A DNA stretch of 10,553 nt from Hydrogenophaga sp. GTDB taxonomy: Bacteria > Pseudomonadota > Gammaproteobacteria > Burkholderiales > Burkholderiaceae_C. This document shows, one piece after another, positions 1 through 7,880 of this stretch; within the stretch, counting starts at the first letter, position 1, and every line of letters starts with the position of its first letter. A program made the translations under genes and the position numbers. Location: positions 1-10,553 of the forward strand of contig JAGXRS010000167.1 in assembly GCA_018335615.1 (NCBI GenBank). The letters run 5' to 3'. Under the pieces are notes generated by a model. The model saw only the letters and a program-made list of their open reading frames with translations. It was not told the DNA's origin and did no database searches.

Positions 1-686
1 ACCACCCCGTTTTGCTCCGCCGTCAGGTAGCCACCTTTACGCCCCGAAGTCACTTCTGGGTGCGTCTTTACATAAATGGTGGCCCCGGGGTTCTCACCGC
101 GAGCAGCTGCAAGCATAGACACAAACGTATCAGCATTGGCTCCCCCGAGCGCCACACTCATGTCGCCCGCCGTCTGGTCAACCACGAGCACGCGTTTGAC
201 TGCCCTCTCCACATCAAGCCCTTCCTGCCGTAAAGCAGGAAAAGAATCGAAGCTTCCGGGGTCCCGTATCCAGTCCGGGGCATGGTTGTACTTGCTCAGC
301 CGGTGCGTGAGTAACAGCCCCTTGGCCCCGCCAACGTCATCCGCCATACCATTTAGCACATCCACATCTGAAGCCAGCAGCGCTTCAAGCGCGCTGGGCT
401 GCGTGCTGTCGTAGTAAATACCCCGGTCGTCGACCACCATTGAGAGGGGTGGCGAGGTATCGCCGGTGCTATAAGAGCGTAGAAAGCCGTCTTCCAGTCG
501 CAACAGCGCTAGGTCGTGCTTCTCTGCATACACCTTCACGCGCTTTACGTTGGGCTTGCAACCCCAGCCGGCAACCGCTGACAACCCCGCATGAGAACGG
601 AACGCGTTGATGTAGCGCAGACGATCATCAAGCAGCTTTGCAACCTGCTGATTGCGAAGGATACCGAGGGAAAAAATGCCAATCAT
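1..686 (-). CDS. kpsC: KpsC, beta-Kdo transferase of the capsule lipid-linker (N-terminal part, runs off the left edge)
   Basis: Translating the minus strand from ATG 684-686 gives an open frame of 228 codons to the window edge. It begins MIGIFSLGILR, close to the start of known KpsC proteins (MIGIYSPGIWR in E. coli, from memory). Further KpsC hallmarks are RLEDGFLRS (63-71), VVDDRGIYYD (84-93), SKYN (131-134), VVDQTAGDMS (168-177) and VKTHPEV (206-212). E. coli KpsC has about 675 residues with two transferase modules, so only part of the N-terminal module is present. The family builds the poly-beta-Kdo linker on phosphatidylglycerol at the cytoplasmic face, with alternating beta-2,4 and beta-2,7 linkages; the N-terminal module makes the beta-2,4 linkage. 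The frame is closed by TGA at 741-743, and ATG 684 is the only start matching the family N-terminus, although its ribosome binding site is weak. It is last of the visible capsule genes and is set apart from them by a 224-base gap. Family assignment is firm; intactness cannot be judged. Confidence 0.93.
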   Translation of the reverse strand, partial: MIGIFSLGILRNQQVAKLLDDRLRYINAFRSHAGLSAVAGWGCKPNVKRVKVYAEKHDLALLRLEDGFLRSYSTGDTSPPLSMVVDDRGIYYDSTQPSALEALLASDVDVLNGMADDVGGAKGLLLTHRLSKYNHAPDWIRDPGSFDSFPALRQEGLDVERAVKRVLVVDQTAGDMSVALGGANADTFVSMLAAARGENPGATIYVKTHPEVTSGRKGGYLTAEQNGV

Positions 687-910
687 CTCAAACGCTCTGC
701 TGAGATCACTAATGCCGAATGCCTTCTTGTCATGACGCTGTCACATTTGTGGTCGATTATTCACTCCCCACCACAGGAAGGGCTGATCGTGATCTGGATC
801 ATGGCAATTGCTTTGTTTGCTATCGGAGGCAGACTTTTATTTATCATTATGACTGCATGTGGGCTCACTCGTAGCATGATCGGATATTAGGCCGATCAAC
901 CGGATGGTGA
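687..910. other. AT-richer gap between the glycosyltransferase gene and kpsC; no gene recognised
   Basis: This 224-base stretch is the only long break in the capsule gene series, since the other junctions are overlaps or gaps of at most 25 bases. A perfect 7-base inverted repeat, TGATCGG / CCGATCA (877-883 and 892-898), lies 12 bases past the glycosyltransferase stop. No T-run follows it on the minus strand, so it is at best a weak hairpin. CATAAT on the minus strand (846-851) resembles a -10 box, but I see no good -35 box 16-18 bases upstream. A plus-strand frame ending at 890 encodes a hydrophobic stretch, but it overlaps kpsC, has no ribosome binding site and looks fortuitous. The gap may hold a promoter for kpsC or be scar sequence from cassette exchange; neither is shown. 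Confidence 0.5.
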
Positions 911-1957
911 CTATTGCATTGCGGGACCGGTCCAACGACGGAAAGCGCGCTTAGCTCCGCGCAGCACTTTTTCTCCGATAGAACGGGGATAAAGCAAATG
1001 GCGGGGGCGGGCATCAAACAGAGCGTGAAAACGGGCGGGGTCAATAGATTGCCTCCGACATTCTTCGTAGAAGGCAGTGATCATTGTCGGAAGAGATCTG
1101 GAAGGTGAGTCGATAGGAGGCAGTTCTAGAAGCATGGCTGTGCGCTGACGGAATAATTTCGCATTGGCGTTTCGTTGAACGTAATAGACATCTTCGTTAT
1201 CCCGCCCGTGAAACAGGTGCACGGCAACATTGCCCTGAAGCAAGTTCGCTAAACATAAAACCCCTAGTTCAGCCCTGAATCCTTCGGCCAAGAGTGGGGC
1301 GCGATAGGTCCGATCGACCAACAGGCTTGGCGAAGGTTTGATCAAGTGTTTGGCTAACGCAAGTCGAATCATAAAGTCAAAATCTTCGTAGCCGTGCCCG
1401 CTATAGCCCTCAAAAAAACCTCCTGCAGCAACAAGATCGGAGTGCTGGACAGCCATCACCGATGACGGCAACGCCCAATGTGTCACGTTAAGCGGCGAAT
1501 ATTCCAGTGCACTCTGGATAATGGTTTCCAAGCCCGTGCCCTGTGCCAACGCTTGCGTTCCACGCTTAGATAAATACAGACAGGGTGCCATCGCAAGCGG
1601 CACCCCCTTATGAACTTGGTCAGCCAGACTTCGGAACAGCTTTACGTCAGGTTCTATATCGGCGTCCAAGAAAATCAACACCCCCGCCCCAGCGGCTTGT
1701 GCCGCAATGTTTCGTAGCAAAGCTAGGTTGGTAAGGGCTCCAACGCGTTCCTGCGTAACAATTCTGACATGGCTATGCCGCTGCATAGCATTTTTCAGTC
1801 GCGTATCATAAACGCTGCCTCGGTCAGCGTGTCCAATCATGAGTTCGAACTCAGCGGCACCGCTAACCTGAGCGAGCTTCACAATGCGAGAAAGTAAAGA
1901 AGCCGGTCGACGTTTTAGATCGAGAGGCGTCAGTAGGGTGATCTTCTCGGCTATCAC
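911..1957 (-). CDS. Capsule GT-A glycosyltransferase (GT2 / chondroitin-polymerase-like)
   Basis: This 348-residue protein has a GT-A nucleotide-sugar transferase layout: an N-terminal beta-alpha segment (KITLLTPLDL), a metal/nucleotide-binding DAD in IFLDADIEPD (95-104), and GGFFEGYSGHGYEDFDF (179-195). The last motif is the galactosyltransferase C-terminal type, as in bacterial 'predicted glycosyltransferase involved in capsule biosynthesis' proteins and chondroitin-polymerase-like enzymes. HLFHGRD (247-253) supplies the usual late histidines. The C-terminus is rich in Arg and Lys (about 325-341) and may sit on the membrane. The start is GTG (1955-1957), sharing GTGA with the stop of the upstream gene. 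The next in-frame Met is residue 40, inside the domain, so the GTG start and translational coupling are likely. It probably adds one sugar of the capsule repeat in the cytoplasm; donor and acceptor cannot be read from sequence. GC looks intermediate between the enzyme upstream and the kps export genes. Confidence 0.85.
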   Translation of the reverse strand: MIAEKITLLTPLDLKRRPASLLSRIVKLAQVSGAAEFELMIGHADRGSVYDTRLKNAMQRHSHVRIVTQERVGALTNLALLRNIAAQAAGAGVLIFLDADIEPDVKLFRSLADQVHKGVPLAMAPCLYLSKRGTQALAQGTGLETIIQSALEYSPLNVTHWALPSSVMAVQHSDLVAAGGFFEGYSGHGYEDFDFMIRLALAKHLIKPSPSLLVDRTYRAPLLAEGFRAELGVLCLANLLQGNVAVHLFHGRDNEDVYYVQRNANAKLFRQRTAMLLELPPIDSPSRSLPTMITAFYEECRRQSIDPARFHALFDARPRHLLYPRSIGEKVLRGAKRAFRRWTGPAMQ

Positions 1958-4900
1958 GATAGCGGATGATATTCTTTTGGCAGAGCGGAGATTAGTGCAT
2001 CTCCGTCAAATGACATAGCTGGAATCCGCGCCTTCTCTGCTATCGATGAAATGCTCAATGAACTTAGCTCTTCAAGCTTAACATCAATCATTGCAACGGC
2101 GTTCCTGTCAAGAATCGAGAAAAAGTCCTCAAATTTGAAGTCACCACCCAGCAGGTGAGCATCATTCATGCGTATCCAAACCCATGGGATTCCATAGGCC
2201 TGGGCAATTATGATTCCGTGAAGCGATGTAGATAGAACAGTTGTGGAGCCTGCGATCTTCGATACAACAGATTCAACTCCAGTCGTCACATCAATAACCT
2301 CGAATTGTTCTCCGAGCGTCTCTTTAAAAGCGGTGTAGTGAACGTAGTGTGGACAAAGGGTTATGCCATACTTCAATTTCGGTGGATTGAAATAACGTGG
2401 CATTAATAATGCTGGGTCTCCAAATATCTCGGGAACATCCCAGCCAAGCTTGTTCTTTAAAAAATCTCGAGTGAGGCGGCCTCGAACCGCAGTGATTGCC
2501 TTTGGTTTCAATACGGATAACTCCAAGCATTTCGCCCTTCCGTACTCCCGTATGATTCCCGAACCCCAGATCGTCATGCCGGGCCGATCGATCTGTTGGA
2601 CTATGCTGCCGACCGTCATTAATCCGACCTCATTTTTGTTCTTGCGAACATTATTTACCTTCCTCTTGGAGATCCTCTCGATAATCCATGGGCCAATCTC
2701 ATCTCCAAAGTTGGCCTTATCGTCCCAGTAGAACACCTTGGACGTCGGCGGAGAGAGTTCGGTGCTGATCTGCTTGGATTCGATGTGAGTTTTGAAGCTA
2801 TTGACGCCATCAATGAACCAAGTAGCGCCTAATTGCTTGTTGCTGCTAGAAGAATGGGTGCTTAAATAGTTTGGGTCTTGATCAATCAAGGAAGCCAGCG
2901 GGTACACGATGCGAAGGCCCTTATGAGCTGCAAAGTGAGAATAGCGGGTATCGTCATGATTTCCTAAATGATCTAACTTATCTGCATGGTCGATCATTTC
3001 TGGAACAAGATGTGATGGCATCATGTATGCGATGCCATATCGCAAGTATTTATCAATAAATTGGCCTTTGCCGGCTTTATAGGCTGCAATAGCGCGTTTG
3101 TTGAAGTTGACGAGCACATCATTCTTCGAGTTTCCTTTAATGCGGAAGTATAGGCAGTACGCGAAATTCTTGTAGTCGTTGCCTACGTCGGCAAAAAGCT
3201 CCGACAGTCGGTTGCTAAATTCCCGGCATATAACGGCATCGTCCTGAATCACGAGGTGAAATTCGGATGCTGGGTCTCGCGACAACCAGCATCGTCTTGA
3301 GTTCTCCCATAATCCCCACCTTCCATCATCCAAGGAAACTGCTGCATCACCTACCATTGAGCGAATATATGGTATTCGATCCTTTCGGGTCTTGTAAGCC
3401 ATAATGGTCTTGGATATTTTTATGCTACACCAAGAACTGTGTTCTATCTCGAAAGGGCTTCGTTTCGAGTATGTTTGTGACATGAGCGACTTATAATTGT
3501 TCAGGAACTTCTCGTCATTTGCGCTGCCGTCGCCATCGTTAAAGCATAGAAACTTATACGTGTAAATGCCATTGTTCTCGACCTTTTCGATGTTGTTTGG
3601 TCGGACGATGAGGTAAGGCGCATCACCAAAAATGGCGTTGCCTGTTGCCAATGCGTAATGATGATAGAAGAACGAGGGAAGATTGATGTCCTCGGGAGTG
3701 CGTATTTTTGACGCCCGCGTTTGATCCAGTTCAGTCGCCCATATCTCTTCAATGGCTTCCAGAACGGACTTCTTCAAGGCATATGGCGTGTGCTTATGCA
3801 AGCGGTTGGCCTTGCACAGTGGAAAGCGCTTCTGCAGCAGTATCTGTGAGTTGATGGCTGGCGAGAGAAATTCGCGAGTTGCATCAAAGTTGTTCCCCTT
3901 TTGCACCATGCCATAGGGTTCCAACTGAGCAACACTTCGCCCCGTGTCATCGAAAAAGTCGTAATACGAGCTCGGTCTGGTCACAAACATATCATCATTA
4001 AAGTAGATGAAGTGTTCATTCAGGCCGGGAATTCGATGCAGGCAGGCCTCAATGGCATGCGAGTTGAAGACAGGCAGAACATTCGCGTCAGGAAAAATTT
4101 CCTCGTGAACAACCCATTTTATTTTTGGATTGTCGATCAGCCACGCTGGTTTGGCGCAATTGGATACAATGTAAACCATGTGTACCCATGGCATGTTTTT
4201 TGACAGCGCACGTAGCGAGTATCGCAACTCGTCTTTCGATGCATAGCGATCTGTGTTAATTATTTTGTCAGGAAACGTATTTCCCCACATTTCACTCCAG
4301 TCGGGATCATCCTTATTTACCCACGTGTACACTACATCGACAGGCCAGGGCGTTCCAAACGCCCAGTTGCCGAATTCGTTGATGATTGTCGGGTACGCCT
4401 CGAAAAAGGTGTTGCGTAGCGTCTTTTTTGCGTAGGCGCTATTCGATCGAACGACGATCAATCCGTCCTGTGTCTCGTCAAATGTGAAAAAATGAGCCGC
4501 GAAGTTATTGTCGAATTCGCCTAGAAACTCAACGACAAAGTCGGGTCTATTCTGAATTTTTTTGTAGGTGTTTTCCACTCCGAGCATGCGCCATAGCGAC
4601 TCGCGCTGAATCGTTATATTTACACCGCCGCCAAGGGTGTAGATTCGGACGTCAACTTTGAGGCAATGCGCGATCCAGAATGTGTAGAGCAATAAATCGA
4701 AGAGCCGCGTGGCATCGATCAGCATGGATTGATCGGGGTGTCCGGTTGTGGCGCCGGAACGAAGGTTGAATTGCTTGGCTACCTGAACCCAGGGGTGTAC
4801 CTTGTCATCGAAACTGAACTTTTGGGCGTTTAATGAAGCGTCGTCGCTTCCAAACGCGGGCGCATCTTGATCTATCGCGGAGGTGCTTGCCCCCAAGCGT

Positions 4901-4965
4901 TTTGCGAAGTAATCAAAGAAAAATCTATTAGGATTGCTGAGAAGTTTTTTCAGTTTTCTTTTCAT
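1954..4965 (-). CDS. Trimodular capsule polymerase: Stealth sugar-phosphate transferase + GT-A-like module + polysaccharide pyruvyl transferase
   Basis: I start at ATG 4963-4965, preceded by AAGAAG four bases upstream. The frame also opens at a TTG (4984-4986) overlapping kpsD, which looks less likely. The 1003-residue product has three recognisable parts. About 205-508 is a Stealth hexose-1-phosphate transferase: CR1 DVVYTWVNKDD (210-220), CR2 with LRYSLRALSKNMPWV and VFNSHAIEACLHRIPGLNEHF through FNDDMFVTRP (about 247-331), CR3 LHKHTPYALKKSVLEAI (about 389-405), CR4 near YSKRSPFE (about 499-506). About 513-735 carries HLVIQDDAVICREF (570-583), a GT-A-like acidic motif. About 741-1003 is a pyruvyl transferase: NFGDEIG (752-758), WGSGII (800-805), VRGRLTRDFL (827-836), FGDPALLMP (848-856), STSLHGIIIAQAYGIPWVW (912-930). 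Stealth enzymes make phosphodiester-linked glycans in capsule systems; PF04230-type enzymes transfer pyruvate from PEP as a ketal. GC is low (22 of 60 at 3001-3060, against 39 of 60 at 7141-7200 in kpsE), suggesting horizontal origin. No frameshift or stop is seen. Residues 1-204 were not recognised. Confidence 0.88.
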   Translation of the reverse strand: MKRKLKKLLSNPNRFFFDYFAKRLGASTSAIDQDAPAFGSDDASLNAQKFSFDDKVHPWVQVAKQFNLRSGATTGHPDQSMLIDATRLFDLLLYTFWIAHCLKVDVRIYTLGGGVNITIQRESLWRMLGVENTYKKIQNRPDFVVEFLGEFDNNFAAHFFTFDETQDGLIVVRSNSAYAKKTLRNTFFEAYPTIINEFGNWAFGTPWPVDVVYTWVNKDDPDWSEMWGNTFPDKIINTDRYASKDELRYSLRALSKNMPWVHMVYIVSNCAKPAWLIDNPKIKWVVHEEIFPDANVLPVFNSHAIEACLHRIPGLNEHFIYFNDDMFVTRPSSYYDFFDDTGRSVAQLEPYGMVQKGNNFDATREFLSPAINSQILLQKRFPLCKANRLHKHTPYALKKSVLEAIEEIWATELDQTRASKIRTPEDINLPSFFYHHYALATGNAIFGDAPYLIVRPNNIEKVENNGIYTYKFLCFNDGDGSANDEKFLNNYKSLMSQTYSKRSPFEIEHSSWCSIKISKTIMAYKTRKDRIPYIRSMVGDAAVSLDDGRWGLWENSRRCWLSRDPASEFHLVIQDDAVICREFSNRLSELFADVGNDYKNFAYCLYFRIKGNSKNDVLVNFNKRAIAAYKAGKGQFIDKYLRYGIAYMMPSHLVPEMIDHADKLDHLGNHDDTRYSHFAAHKGLRIVYPLASLIDQDPNYLSTHSSSSNKQLGATWFIDGVNSFKTHIESKQISTELSPPTSKVFYWDDKANFGDEIGPWIIERISKRKVNNVRKNKNEVGLMTVGSIVQQIDRPGMTIWGSGIIREYGRAKCLELSVLKPKAITAVRGRLTRDFLKNKLGWDVPEIFGDPALLMPRYFNPPKLKYGITLCPHYVHYTAFKETLGEQFEVIDVTTGVESVVSKIAGSTTVLSTSLHGIIIAQAYGIPWVWIRMNDAHLLGGDFKFEDFFSILDRNAVAMIDVKLEELSSLSISSIAEKARIPAMSFDGDALISALPKEYHPLS

Positions 4966-4969
4966 GTCG

Positions 4970-4975
4970 CTTCTT
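4970..4975 (-). promoter_or_regulatory. Probable ribosome binding site that fixes the start of the trimodular enzyme
   Basis: On the minus strand AAGAAG lies four bases before ATG 4963-4965, just inside the 10-base gap after the kpsD TAA (4976-4978). It favours this ATG over the TTG at 4984-4986, which would put the start inside the last codons of kpsD. The match to the consensus is imperfect. Confidence 0.5.
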
Positions 4976-6736
4976 TTAAAGTCCAAAAACCACTTTTGCG
5001 CTAACTGCGATCTGGTAAATGATTTGAGTCATGTCTTTCCAGAACTGGCGTTGCTTCTCGTCAACCTTTGGTAGCACAAGAATCTGGTCGCCAGGGCGCA
5101 CGGGCGCCTGGGCTAGCAATCGCTTGGCGTCGGCTTGCTCGAAGCTGCCATCGCGGCGGGCCACCACCACACGGCTGTTGTCTGCCACCTGCGTGTAGCC
5201 ACCGGCGCGGTCGATGTATTGCTGAAGGCTCAGGCCGGGCTCGAAGGCCACGGCGTTGGGGAACAGCACTTCGCCGCTGACAAGCACCAGGCCGTCGCGG
5301 CGTGGGATGCGCAGCACATCGCCGTTTTCCAGCAGCAGGTCGTTGCGCTGGGTGGCCTGAGCCACCACCACCTGACCCAAGGGTTCGACCTGTTTGGCGC
5401 GGTCGACCCATTGCAGGGTGAGTTCGGCTTCTTCCTTGCGCAGGCGGGCTTCGTCGCTGCTGCCGCTGCGGGCGGTGAGCAGCGCGGCTTCCAGGCTGCG
5501 CAGGCTAGTGGTGAGCATTTCCTTCTGTCGCTCCTTCACGCTCCGGCGGAAGAGCTGCACGCTTTGTGGCTCGGCGTCCGGGGTGAGCTGCACGTCTTGC
5601 AGCAGGGCGCCCAGGCGCGTGCCGTAGGGCAGCACATATTCCTGGGGGCTGGTGTGCTCGCCTTCCACCCGCACGGTGATGGTGCCTGGCTTCTTGTCGG
5701 CAGTGAATTCCAGTTCGTCACCGTTCTGCAGGGTGACGCTGGCCGCGTTGCCCAGCGCAAAGTACTCGGTGTTGCGCTGGGTGCCGGTATTTCGCACCAC
5801 GCGCACGTGGGTGGCCTGGGGGAGGGGCTTGGCGATGCTGGCCAGGGCGGCCACGGTGGGGTTCTGGCCGCTGGGGAATTCGAGCCGTTTGGCGTTCTCG
5901 GCAAGGCCGTTGATGCGCACGGTGCTCTGGCGCTGAGGCACAAAGATCACATCGCCGTCGGCAAGCTGCAGCAGGGGCATGGTGCCGCTGAGCAGGAAGT
6001 CATACAGGTTGAAACTGGCGCGCACGGTGCTGCCGCGCTTGACCTGCACGGCCAGGAAGCTGCCGCGCTCGGTGTCGATGCCGCCAGCCTGGTCCAGGTA
6101 GTGCAGCAGGCTGTCCATGCTGGTGCCGCCATACAGGCCGGGGCGCACCACGTTGCCGCCCACGAACACGCGCACAGGCTGAGCCGCGGCCAGACTGGCG
6201 TAGCTGCTCACGTTGGCACGGAAGGTGCGCCGCACGGCGGCCTCCACGGTGGTCTGCAGGTCGGCGTTGCGCACGCCGCGCACGGTCACTGGGCCCACAT
6301 GGGGGAGGAAGATGTTGCCTTGCGGGTCAACGGTCAGGGGGGCGTCAAACGTGAAGGCGCCCCACAGGCGCAGCTGCAGGGTATCGCCGGTGGCAATGAG
6401 GTAGTCGGGGTTGAACTGCGTCGCACCGCCGCTGGTGAAAGCGCCGGTGAAGAGTTGCGCGCCATACACGTCGCTGGCGGCGTTGGCGCGCTGGGCGGCC
6501 AGCAGGTTCGGTGCAGCGGGCTGCGCAGTGGCGGCCACGGGCGCCGGCGCCGTGTTTCGGCTGGTGGGTGGTGCGCTGAGAAGCGAAGCAGGTGCAGACA
6601 TACCAGCGGCGCTGCCGGCTTCGGCCGGCGCGGCCAGCTGGACCTGGGCCACGACAGGCACTGCGCTCAGGCACAAGGCCAGTGCAGCGCAGGCGTGCAG
6701 CCGGCGGGCCACGGTGGGGTTGAAGCGAAAAGTCAT
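4976..6736 (-). CDS. kpsD: KpsD-type polysaccharide export protein (Poly_export and SLBB domains)
   Basis: Counting from ATG 6734-6736, this is a 586-residue exported protein. The N-terminus has basic ARRLHA followed by a hydrophobic AALALCLSAVPVVAQ run, a Sec signal peptide probably cleaved near VVA-Q. There is no lipobox, unlike Wza lipoproteins and consistent with KpsD. An Ala/Pro-rich linker follows. The Poly_export domain is at about 110-172 (YLIATGDTLQLRLWGAF, DPQGNIFLPHVG). SLBB repeats are at about 186-267 (VFVGGNVVRPGLYGG, ADGDVIFVPQ), 353-480 (with a charged helical insertion near 396-450) and 484-556 (VSGEVLFPNAV, RPGDQILVLP). A helical C-terminus ends KVVFGL. The protein would carry capsule from KpsMTE across the periplasm and outer membrane. 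The frame also opens at TTG 6746-6748, four codons earlier. I prefer the ATG, although neither has a good ribosome binding site. It follows kpsE by 25 bases and is the last high-GC export gene before composition drops. Confidence 0.93.
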   Translation of the reverse strand: MTFRFNPTVARRLHACAALALCLSAVPVVAQVQLAAPAEAGSAAGMSAPASLLSAPPTSRNTAPAPVAATAQPAAPNLLAAQRANAASDVYGAQLFTGAFTSGGATQFNPDYLIATGDTLQLRLWGAFTFDAPLTVDPQGNIFLPHVGPVTVRGVRNADLQTTVEAAVRRTFRANVSSYASLAAAQPVRVFVGGNVVRPGLYGGTSMDSLLHYLDQAGGIDTERGSFLAVQVKRGSTVRASFNLYDFLLSGTMPLLQLADGDVIFVPQRQSTVRINGLAENAKRLEFPSGQNPTVAALASIAKPLPQATHVRVVRNTGTQRNTEYFALGNAASVTLQNGDELEFTADKKPGTITVRVEGEHTSPQEYVLPYGTRLGALLQDVQLTPDAEPQSVQLFRRSVKERQKEMLTTSLRSLEAALLTARSGSSDEARLRKEEAELTLQWVDRAKQVEPLGQVVVAQATQRNDLLLENGDVLRIPRRDGLVLVSGEVLFPNAVAFEPGLSLQQYIDRAGGYTQVADNSRVVVARRDGSFEQADAKRLLAQAPVRPGDQILVLPKVDEKQRQFWKDMTQIIYQIAVSAKVVFGL

Positions 6737-6761
6737 GGTGGCAGGCAATCCGGAGAAGGGG

Positions 6762-7880
6762 TCAGTCTTGGTGGTCGCGAACGATGGCGGTGAGCAGCTG
6801 CAGCACGCCGGCGAGCACGAAAACAGTTAGCACGAACACGAGCAGGTTGTAGGCCCTGCGCGGCTGCAGGGCGTATTCGGGCAGGCTGGCGCTCTGCAGC
6901 ACCGAAACCTTCTTCAGGGTGCGGGTGGCTTCCACCCGGCCGCGCTCCAGCGCCGTCAGGGCAGTGTTGAACACGTCTTGCGCAAACTGAGCTTCCAGCT
7001 GCAGGCGCTGGAATTCCTCCACCGTGGCGTTCAGCGTCTGGCCGGAAGGCGAGGTGAGCCGGGCGCGCTCGCTCGCAATCTGTTTCTGCACGGCTTCAAT
7101 CTGAAGGTTGAGTTCCACCACATTGGCGCTGCCGGGTTGCAGGTAGCCCAGCAGGCTGTTGCGGCGGGTTTGCAGTTCTGCCAGTTGGGCTTCGAGCCGG
7201 TTGACGATGGCCGCCACGTTGGCTGCACTGGCTTCAGGAGACACCAGACCTTTGCGGTTCTGGTAGGCCAGCACCGCGCCGCGCGTGGCCTGTACGCGCT
7301 CTTTCAGGTCGCTCACCTGCTGCTCAAGAAACGTCACCTGTTCCTGCGCGAGGGCTCGGGCCAGCGTGTTCATGGTGTCTTCGCCATCGGCCACCATGGT
7401 GGCGGCAATGGCTTGCGCCATCTCGGGTGTGAAGGCCTGTGCCTTAACGGACAGCACGCCGGCGTATTCGTCAAGCTCCACGCTGACGCGGGACTGGAAA
7501 TGGTCGGCGAATTTCTCCAGGGGTGTTTCTGCATCCCACAGGCGCGACAGCCAGTCGCCATGGCTGCTGTAGTGCTGCCGCAACTGCAGCTGGGCTTCGA
7601 GCTTGAGCAGCATGTCCAGCGAGAGCATGTGGTCGCGCATGAGCAGCTGGTCGTTGCGGTTGCCACCGCTGCCAGACAGCAGGGAGCTAAAGTCCATGCT
7701 CTGGCCACTGGCCAGGTCTGAGCGCTGGATGATGATGCGAGCCTCTGACACGTAGCGATCTGAGGCGACGAAGGTCCAGTAAGCCGTGGCCATCAGGCTG
7801 AGGGCCAGGGCGGCGCTGAGCAGCGGGTGGCGTCGCCAGCTCGAGGGGCGCTGTGGAGGCGTGGAGGCGTCGGATGTCAT
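6762..7880 (-). CDS. kpsE: KpsE-type capsule export inner-membrane protein (polysaccharide co-polymerase-like)
   Basis: This 372-residue protein is close to the length of E. coli KpsE (about 380). It has one transmembrane helix at each end (about 19-38 and 345-366) and a large periplasmic region between them. FVASDRYVSEARIIIQRSD (37-55) right after the first helix is the Wzz/KpsE-type motif, and LQPRRAYN (about 338-345) before the second helix is the Pro-rich family motif. Residues from about 175 to 330 are rich in Gln, Glu, Leu and Ala with long predicted helices (EQVTFLEQQVSDLKERVQ and following), consistent with the coiled coil of the family. The protein links the KpsMT transporter to KpsD in the periplasm. 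ATG 7878-7880 shares ATGA with the kpsT stop, so the two are probably translationally coupled. No anomaly was seen. Confidence 0.95.
   Translation of the reverse strand: MTSDASTPPQRPSSWRRHPLLSAALALSLMATAYWTFVASDRYVSEARIIIQRSDLASGQSMDFSSLLSGSGGNRNDQLLMRDHMLSLDMLLKLEAQLQLRQHYSSHGDWLSRLWDAETPLEKFADHFQSRVSVELDEYAGVLSVKAQAFTPEMAQAIAATMVADGEDTMNTLARALAQEQVTFLEQQVSDLKERVQATRGAVLAYQNRKGLVSPEASAANVAAIVNRLEAQLAELQTRRNSLLGYLQPGSANVVELNLQIEAVQKQIASERARLTSPSGQTLNATVEEFQRLQLEAQFAQDVFNTALTALERGRVEATRTLKKVSVLQSASLPEYALQPRRAYNLLVFVLTVFVLAGVLQLLTAIVRDHQD

Noticed and set aside
591..890. Plus-strand frame of 99 codons with a hydrophobic C-terminal segment
   Set aside because: Its first part lies opposite kpsC codons, it has no ribosome binding site, and the hydrophobic stretch comes from a short AT-rich gap. 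A real small membrane protein is possible but unsupported.
877..898. Inverted repeat as a rho-independent terminator after the glycosyltransferase gene
   Set aside because: The stem is only 7 bases and is not followed by a T-run on the minus strand.
5135..6793. Long plus-strand open frame of 552 codons opposite kpsD
   Set aside because: It is antisense to a clear KpsD. Its product is rich in His, Gly, Ala and Gln with no domain logic, as expected from the complement of high-GC coding DNA.
6978..7721. Plus-strand open frame opposite kpsE
   Set aside because: Antisense shadow of a well-supported gene, with no recognisable motif or ribosome binding site.
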